NCBI GenBank assembly: GCA_003543035.1
Contig: DPJL01000152.1
Span: forward strand, 1-42,445
Length of the DNA: 42,445 nt
DNA from: Micromonosporaceae bacterium
GTDB lineage: Bacteria; Actinomycetota; Actinomycetes; Mycobacteriales; Micromonosporaceae
Reading direction: 5' to 3'
The translations under genes and the position numbers were made by a program. Shown piece after piece: positions 37,672 to 42,445 of this stretch. The notes under the pieces were generated by a model. It did not search any database, was not told the DNA's origin, and was given only the letters and a program-made list of their open reading frames with translations. Position 1 is the first letter of the stretch, and every line of letters begins with the position of its first letter.

Positions 37672-39545
37672 CCCTTCGGGATTTCAGCGGCCGGGACGTA
37701 GACCGAAAGGCCCATCGTCTCCTCCTTGGGAGCCAGCAACCGGTAATCGGTGGCGAAGACAAGGCCGCACGACCTTAGCGCATTGACCTCGTTCTCGGAA
37801 ACGGCACGATGGAACAGCAGGATCGGTTTGCGCTGTCCCCACCACGGCTGACCTTTGGTACATTCGGCCGCTATACCCGTCGCGGTGCGTTCCCTATCCA
37901 GATCCGAGTACCAGGCTTCGCCCACCGATCGGCCGCTGAGCAGGAAGACCACGCCGGCCATCTCATCGAAGGCCATAATGGCCCGCCCTTCGGGCTCGAC
38001 GTACGGCTTTAACCGCTGATAGAGCAGGCTGAATTGTTGCGCGGTCGCCGGATCGAGCTTCACCGAATCGAGTGCGGCCACCCCAGCGGCAGTGGCAGTC
38101 GTGTGAGCCCTGCCGGGAGTTCTGTAGGGGCTCTGCCAGACACCATTCGCGCCGATGCAGGCCGAGAGAACCACTGCGGCGAGAGCTGCGCTGGCCACAG
38201 CGATCCTCGTCACTGTTGGTGCTGTCTCGATCCCGGTGAGTACGGCAATGACGATGGCCATCCAGGTGGCGAAGGCGTTGATGGCCATCATGTAGATGGG
38301 GTTGCCCGTCCCCATCGCTTGAGCAGCCGGCAGCAGAGCCAGCATGCCGAGGATTGCCCATCCCCGGCGGCCCTCGCGGGTTACCGATGAGGCGCGTGAC
38401 TTTGTCAGCCGGCCGGCCAGCACCACACCCAGCCCAGCTACCAGGGCAACGAACAGGGTCGCGAGCACACTGGCCGGATAGAGGTCCAGATTTCCGGCCC
38501 CCGCCTCAAGACCTCCGTCGGTGGCCACTCGCCAAACCGATATGCCAAGGCCGGCGGCGAGGAGGATCGCGGCACATCCCTGCACGATTCGATGCCGGCT
38601 CACCAGGCTTAGCGCTGCCCCAAGCAGCAGCACGACGTGGGTTCGCAAGACCTGTTCGGTGAGTGCATAGGTGGTGTCCCAATACATCCCGAGCAGCCAG
38701 CGCGGTGAATTCGTGTTGGCCGCGGCCAGCTTGTTGACCGCGAGCATCTCCGGCAGGGCGGTCGTGAGAGAGACGAGCAGGACTTGGACGATTGCCACCG
38801 TGACCAGGCTCGATGCAATCACCAGGCCGATGAACCGTGCGATCCCGCGTATTCCCTTAGGGGCCAGGACGATAGCTCCGGCCAGTCCGACCAGGCCGAG
38901 GATGATGATCGCCGAAGCCCATTTGGCGAGTACCATGCTGACGACCACAGGCCCGAGGGCGGCCGGAATCCACATTGGAATTGGCTTGTCCTGGTCGGCC
39001 AGGGTCGCGGTCTTGAGCACCATCGCCGCGGCGACAAAGCTTCCGAGCAGGGACACGTCGTTGTAGCCGGGGCTGAGTGGGAGCCATCCGTAGACCAGGC
39101 CGCCGGCCGCGAGGATGGCCGCGACACCGGCGAACTCCCATAGGCGAGACGGCGGGGCCGACGGCCGGCGCTGTCTCAGCCATCCCATGAATGTCCAGCC
39201 CAGCAGCAGGTGCGCGGCAACGATGGTGAACAGCCGGAAGAGGCGCAGGCCGGCGATGTTGTAGCCGAGAACCTCGAAAACCGGGCCGTAGAGGTATTGG
39301 ATGCCGGTGAAGGTCCGGAAGTTGGTGTCCCACCAGCGATAGGACAGGAGATAGTAGCCCTCGTCAGAGGTGTCCAGGCCATGTCCGGCGGTGGCGATGA
39401 CCGCGCCGATCCACACCGCCGCCGCCACAGCACCGACGGCAGTGGCAACCACCAGGAGCAGCGAGGCACCAGCCCTGGGCAGCGGCCGGTCCTCGGCGCG
39501 TTGCTCTGGCGCGAGGTGCTCAGCGGGCGGGCTTGCTAGCTCCAT
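37668..39545 (-). CDS. GT-C membrane glycosyltransferase (third Gtr-like component)
   Basis: A 625-residue protein with about eleven to twelve hydrophobic helices. The first outer loop has DTSDEGYYLLSYRWWDTNF, acidic residues of the kind used by GT-C enzymes that take sugars from polyprenyl phosphate. The last ~125 residues form an outer soluble domain (ATAQQFSLLYQRLKPYVEPEGR, with two or three Cys). The acceptor may be a cell-wall polymer or protein. ATG 39545; a TAGTCT hexamer lies 8 bases upstream, so it may have its own leaderless promoter. GTGA-coupled to the GT2 gene. Confidence 0.8.
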   Translation of the reverse strand: MELASPPAEHLAPEQRAEDRPLPRAGASLLLVVATAVGAVAAAVWIGAVIATAGHGLDTSDEGYYLLSYRWWDTNFRTFTGIQYLYGPVFEVLGYNIAGLRLFRLFTIVAAHLLLGWTFMGWLRQRRPSAPPSRLWEFAGVAAILAAGGLVYGWLPLSPGYNDVSLLGSFVAAAMVLKTATLADQDKPIPMWIPAALGPVVVSMVLAKWASAIIILGLVGLAGAIVLAPKGIRGIARFIGLVIASSLVTVAIVQVLLVSLTTALPEMLAVNKLAAANTNSPRWLLGMYWDTTYALTEQVLRTHVVLLLGAALSLVSRHRIVQGCAAILLAAGLGISVWRVATDGGLEAGAGNLDLYPASVLATLFVALVAGLGVVLAGRLTKSRASSVTREGRRGWAILGMLALLPAAQAMGTGNPIYMMAINAFATWMAIVIAVLTGIETAPTVTRIAVASAALAAVVLSACIGANGVWQSPYRTPGRAHTTATAAGVAALDSVKLDPATAQQFSLLYQRLKPYVEPEGRAIMAFDEMAGVVFLLSGRSVGEAWYSDLDRERTATGIAAECTKGQPWWGQRKPILLFHRAVSENEVNALRSCGLVFATDYRLLAPKEETMGLSVYVPAAEIPKG

Positions 39546-39553
39546 GGCCGGGA

Positions 39554-39559
39554 AGACTA
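39554..39559 (-). promoter_or_regulatory. Candidate internal -10 element of a leaderless promoter
   Basis: On the minus strand TAGTCT, 8 bases before ATG 39545, in the 24-base gap after the ATP-grasp gene. It would allow separate expression of the transferase group. Confidence 0.4.
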
Positions 39560-39569
39560 CACGCAGGGC

Positions 39570-40658
39570 CTACTCGGCCGGCGTCCGCTGGACGGCGTTC
39601 ATCTGCGCCGAGTCCACGAGCGTTTCGGACAGCCCCCGCAGGATCGTTCCCTCGCCGTAGGAGAAGCCGGCCTCGACCGGATCACCGAAGACGTGATGGC
39701 GGATCAGCACGTCCGGCTCGTTGTAACCCACCATCGCGCGAAGGGATGTGGTGCCGGAGAACCGCGGGTTGATCTCGAAGACGACCACCTCACCGTCGAC
39801 GAGCCGGCACTGGATGTTCGCGGTCCCGCGGACGTCGAGCGCCTTGGCAATTCGCTCGCACGCTCCGGTGACCTCGGGGAACTTCCCGATGTCGCCATGG
39901 GAGAACCCACTACTGATCACCAGGCTGGTACCAAGCTCAGCCCGCTCGCTCTGATTACGCACCCGGATTCGGCTGGACATCGCCGTGCCGAGGTGGCGGC
40001 GGATGGCGATCGAGTTCACGAAGACGCCGTCCATCGTGTGCAACACGCCGACCGTGTACTCCGAGTCGACCGTCCCGACGTATTCCTGCACGATGAATTC
40101 CGGGTAGAGGTCGAGCAGGTAGCGGCCGAAGGTCGCGAGCTCGGCCCGGGTCTGGGCGAGGAAGAGGTTGATCGATCCGCCGCCCCCTACAGACGGTTTG
40201 AGAACAGCCGGGAAGAAATCGATCGCGTCGAGATCTTGGGTGCTGCTCACCCGCTCCCAGCGCGGCACCGAAAACCCTTGTCCGGCAAGGAACTCGCTCG
40301 TGCGCAGCTTGTCCATGCACAGATCGATGACGTGCGCCTGGTTGATCGGCAGGAAGATGCCGAGCTCCTCAAACGTCTGACGATGCTCGCTGAAGGCACG
40401 AAGTTCGGGTTCGGAGCCGTGGAACAGAGCGATGGCGTTGTGCCGCTTACAGATGCGGGTGATCTCGCCGATGTATTCGGGGTCGCTCGCGGCCGGTACT
40501 CGATAAGAATGATCTACTTCGTAGAGACCCTTGCTGTAGGCCGACATGTCGGTGCCCACGATCGTGTAGTCCAGGCTGCCAAGGCGCAGGGCTTTCACGA
40601 TCTGTTCGCCGTTGCCGCCGCCTCCGACGGCTGTGACCACGACTGTGGGCTTGGACAT
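39570..40658 (-). CDS. ATP-grasp ligase of the glycan locus
   Basis: A 362-residue ATP-dependent carboxylate-amine ligase-type protein. N-terminal Rossmann-like VVVTAVGGGGNGEQIVKAL, ATP-binding FPAVLKPSVGGGGSINLFL, EFIVQEYVGTVDSEYTVGVL, and metal-binding VVFEINPRFSGTTSLRAM. It is carbamoyl-phosphate-synthase-like in its ATP-grasp but far shorter, so a stand-alone ligase that could make an amide bond, e.g. between an amino sugar and an amino acid or acid. ATG 40658 with AGGAG upstream; the frame to 40727 overlaps the phosphoesterase. Lies between the phosphoesterase (8 bases) and the GT-C gene (24 bases). Confidence 0.88.
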   Translation of the reverse strand: MSKPTVVVTAVGGGGNGEQIVKALRLGSLDYTIVGTDMSAYSKGLYEVDHSYRVPAASDPEYIGEITRICKRHNAIALFHGSEPELRAFSEHRQTFEELGIFLPINQAHVIDLCMDKLRTSEFLAGQGFSVPRWERVSSTQDLDAIDFFPAVLKPSVGGGGSINLFLAQTRAELATFGRYLLDLYPEFIVQEYVGTVDSEYTVGVLHTMDGVFVNSIAIRRHLGTAMSSRIRVRNQSERAELGTSLVISSGFSHGDIGKFPEVTGACERIAKALDVRGTANIQCRLVDGEVVVFEINPRFSGTTSLRAMVGYNEPDVLIRHHVFGDPVEAGFSYGEGTILRGLSETLVDSAQMNAVQRTPAE

Positions 40659-40666
40659 GGTGACTC

Positions 40667-41380
40667 CTACGGTTCTCTTTGGGGGACAAGGGTCCCGATT
40701 GGCGCCTCGGTCGTCCGGCGCAGACATTCGGACACGACCGGATGTATTGCGTCATCAAACTGATCGAGTACCGACTCGGCCGGCACTCGTACCCGCAGGA
40801 TCTCGCAATGATGCGCTACGGAATCATAGACGGCGCAGGCTGCGAGGTCACCCTGGTCGCGGGGAAGGCCACAGGAGCCGACGTTGACGATCAGCAGGTC
40901 TCCGCGATGGGCCACGAACGGCCGGTGGGTGTTACCCATGAAGATAGCGTCATAGCCGAGCTCGGCCATCCAGTCGAGGTCGCTGTCGGGATAGATGTAG
41001 CCCTGCAGCCGGTCGCGGGGTGAGCCGTGGACCATCAGGATCCGCTTGCGATCCACGTCGATCTCTCGAAAGCCCGGCCAGCTTTCAAGCAGGGCCAGCG
41101 CATCGGACGTCAACCGCTTCCTGGTCAGGCCGAGCTGGTAAGCCGCGTCGCGTTGAGGGTCGAGATCCAGGTCGCCCAACAGCATCGCCTCATGGTTACC
41201 CCGCTGGCAGATCGTGCCGGTTTCGGCGAGTACCTGGATCACGTCACCCGCACCCGGAAGGTAGCCCACCGCATCGCCAAGGAAGTAGTTCCGCGTCGTG
41301 CCAGCGGCTTCCAACGCGGCTAAGGCCCGGCGCAGCCCAAGGGGGTTGCCGTGAGCGTCCGAGAGCAGACCGATCAGCAT
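40667..41380 (-). CDS. Calcineurin-like metallophosphoesterase (YfcE/MJ0936-like)
   Basis: A 237-residue phosphoesterase. Metal ligands: Asp8 and His10 (SDAHGN), Asp36 (GDAVGY), Asn62-His63 (GNHE), His118 (MVHGSP) and His152 in the last motif. That motif reads GNTH instead of the usual GHTH, so one metal-binding His is replaced by Asn150. Enzymes of this fold cleave phosphodiesters or phosphomonoesters. ATG 41380, 8 bases after TAGTCT; the longer frame to 41431 overlaps the PMT gene. 8 bases before the ATP-grasp start, so probably co-transcribed. Confidence 0.88.
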   Translation of the reverse strand: MLIGLLSDAHGNPLGLRRALAALEAAGTTRNYFLGDAVGYLPGAGDVIQVLAETGTICQRGNHEAMLLGDLDLDPQRDAAYQLGLTRKRLTSDALALLESWPGFREIDVDRKRILMVHGSPRDRLQGYIYPDSDLDWMAELGYDAIFMGNTHRPFVAHRGDLLIVNVGSCGLPRDQGDLAACAVYDSVAHHCEILRVRVPAESVLDQFDDAIHPVVSECLRRTTEAPIGTLVPQREP

Positions 41381-41388
41381 CGGTGGCG

Positions 41389-41394
41389 AGACTA
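41389..41394 (-). promoter_or_regulatory. Candidate -10 element of a leaderless promoter
   Basis: On the minus strand TAGTCT, 8 bases before ATG 41380, within the 26-base gap after the PMT stop. No Shine-Dalgarno sequence precedes the phosphoesterase start. Confidence 0.4.
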
Positions 41395-41406
41395 GCCGAT
41401 GACCGT

Positions 41407-42445
41407 TCAAATCCAGCGGTCGTGGAGCCACATTCGTTTGACCCAGTCGGCGGTCGGGATCGACTCGCCGGTATAGATCGGGAAGAAATAGGCGAAGTTG
41501 AGTGCGACCAGAAGCACGAACGCACCCGCGATGACAGTGCCTACCAGCACACGGTTTTCGTCACGTGGCTCGCCTGGTGGACTGGTGATGAGGCACCCGA
41601 GCACGAAGACGACCGCGAGGATCAGGAAGGGTTCGGCTGGCAACGCGTAGAAGTAGAACATTGTGCGGCCGGAGAAGAAGAACCACGGCACGATGGCGAA
41701 GAAGCACATCACGAGGATCGCTCCGGCCCGCCAATCGCGGCGCGCGATGCCGAACCAGACGGTCGCGGCGAGCGCCGGAAGGAAGCTCCACCACAGCATT
41801 GGCGTCCCGAGCAGAACAACCTCAGCCGAGCAGTCTGCTACTCCGCACGGGATGGTCTTGACGAAGTAGAACGCCACCGGCCGCCCGAGCAGCAACCACT
41901 GCCACGCGGGAGCGGCGTAGGGGTGCGGATCGTCGAGCTGTAGGTGGAAGTCAAGCGCCGCATCGTGATACGCCATCAGGTTGCGCAGCGGGCCGAGGAT
42001 AATCGGCTCGCTTTGCCCGCTATCTCGCAACCAGTGCCGGTAGTAGCCGGTGTCGGTGAGGAACCAACCGGACCAGGTCGCCAGATACACCAGCACGATG
42101 ATGATCAGGCAGAGAGCAAGCCAGCCGGCTTCGTCTAGGAGGGCGTCGATGATCGGGCGGCGTGCCCCCGCTGTCCGCCGCAGGCCGATCTCCCACCAGA
42201 GCACGAGGATCATGAAGGCGGGCAGGAAGGCGAGTGCGCTCCACTTCACGCCCACACCGCAACCGAGCAGCACCGCGGCCGCGAGTCGCCACCAGGGCAC
42301 CTCGAAAGGCGGCCGGCTCACCCTTCCGCGCCCACTCGGGTCGCCGCCACCTTCGAGGAATCTGGCCCAGCGGCGGCGCCGCTGATCGCGATCGAGGAGC
42401 AGCGCGCCGAAGGCGGCCAGGATGAAGAACATGAGGAAGATGTCG
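41407..42445 (-). CDS. pmt: Protein O-mannosyltransferase (PMT/GT39), C-terminal part
   Basis: The frame is open to the right edge; the 5' end is outside the window. About 345 residues are visible. The edge reads DIFLMFFILAAFG and the loop then DRDQRRRR, a PMT signature, followed by GVGVKWSALAFLP, GWFLTDTGYYRHWL, TIPCGVADC and a C-terminal four-helix part with FFSGRTMFYFYALPAEPFLIL, the PMT_4TMC region. Actinobacterial PMT transfers mannose from polyprenyl-phosphate-mannose to Ser/Thr of exported proteins. It ends 26 bases before the phosphoesterase gene. Whether it belongs to the glycan run or is an old neighbour is open. Confidence 0.9.
   Translation of the reverse strand, partial: DIFLMFFILAAFGALLLDRDQRRRRWARFLEGGGDPSGRGRVSRPPFEVPWWRLAAAVLLGCGVGVKWSALAFLPAFMILVLWWEIGLRRTAGARRPIIDALLDEAGWLALCLIIIVLVYLATWSGWFLTDTGYYRHWLRDSGQSEPIILGPLRNLMAYHDAALDFHLQLDDPHPYAAPAWQWLLLGRPVAFYFVKTIPCGVADCSAEVVLLGTPMLWWSFLPALAATVWFGIARRDWRAGAILVMCFFAIVPWFFFSGRTMFYFYALPAEPFLILAVVFVLGCLITSPPGEPRDENRVLVGTVIAGAFVLLVALNFAYFFPIYTGESIPTADWVKRMWLHDRWI

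Noticed and set aside
1..42445. Insertion sequences, transposases, prophage genes or CRISPR arrays
   Set aside because: No DDE or tyrosine transposase motifs, no phage structural genes and no regularly spaced repeats were seen on either strand.

Overview
The window is a 42.4 kb piece of a high-GC genome. Strong G/C third-position preference, many GTG starts, ATGA/GTGA start-stop overlaps and several genes that start 6 to 8 bases after a TANNNT hexamer point to an actinomycete (Actinomycetota). DUF3817, a SigE-family sigma factor, galU-glp-rimJ order, PMT-type mannosyltransferase and an XRE-TPR regulator agree with this. Family content fits a filamentous or Pseudonocardiales/Frankiales-like lineage, but I cannot name a genus from the sequence alone.

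Region 1 (1-11.4 kb) is mostly core-type genes in short transcription units: two small membrane proteins, a methyltransferase, thioredoxin, a MaoC hydratase, a SPOUT RNA methylase, a zinc-ribbon DUF6758 protein, a PH-domain membrane protein with a tiny membrane peptide before it, a SigE-family sigma factor translationally coupled to a membrane-anchored propeller-like protein, MarC, a RecB-like Fe-S nuclease, a Fur-family repressor with a candidate operator, DUF2231, a small acidic protein, FmdB and 5-formyltetrahydrofolate cyclo-ligase.

Region 2 (11.4-20.8 kb) holds a HAMP-GAF-GGDEF cyclic-di-GMP synthase, then galU-glp-rimJ followed by a membrane protein in the position of the Glp receptor of corynebacteria, tRNA-Ala(CGC), a membrane GGDEF-EAL protein, and divergent from it an orphan solute-binding lipoprotein.

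Region 3 (20.9-31.1 kb) is more accessory: an operon of two multi-membrane-span glycosyltransferase-like proteins and a small secreted protein, a Tat-type serine hydrolase, an OmpR/HisKA two-component pair, an XRE-TPR regulator with a divergent 70-residue protein, about 0.7 kb of decayed sequence with two broken acetyltransferase remnants, a YefM/RelE toxin-antitoxin pair and two small conserved-looking proteins.

Region 4 (31.1-42.4 kb) starts with L-2-hydroxyglutarate oxidase and is then a surface-glycan locus. GtrA and a DegT aminotransferase diverge; a tightly packed minus-strand run encodes PMT (cut by the window edge), a metallophosphoesterase, an ATP-grasp ligase, a GT-C membrane transferase, a GtrB-like GT2, an NAD-dependent epimerase, an aldo/keto reductase and a methyltransferase. 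The parts resemble a three-component Gtr system (polyprenyl-phosphate-sugar synthase, GtrA flippase, membrane transferase) supplied with its own sugar-modifying enzymes and an ATP-grasp ligase. This is the most interesting system in the window.
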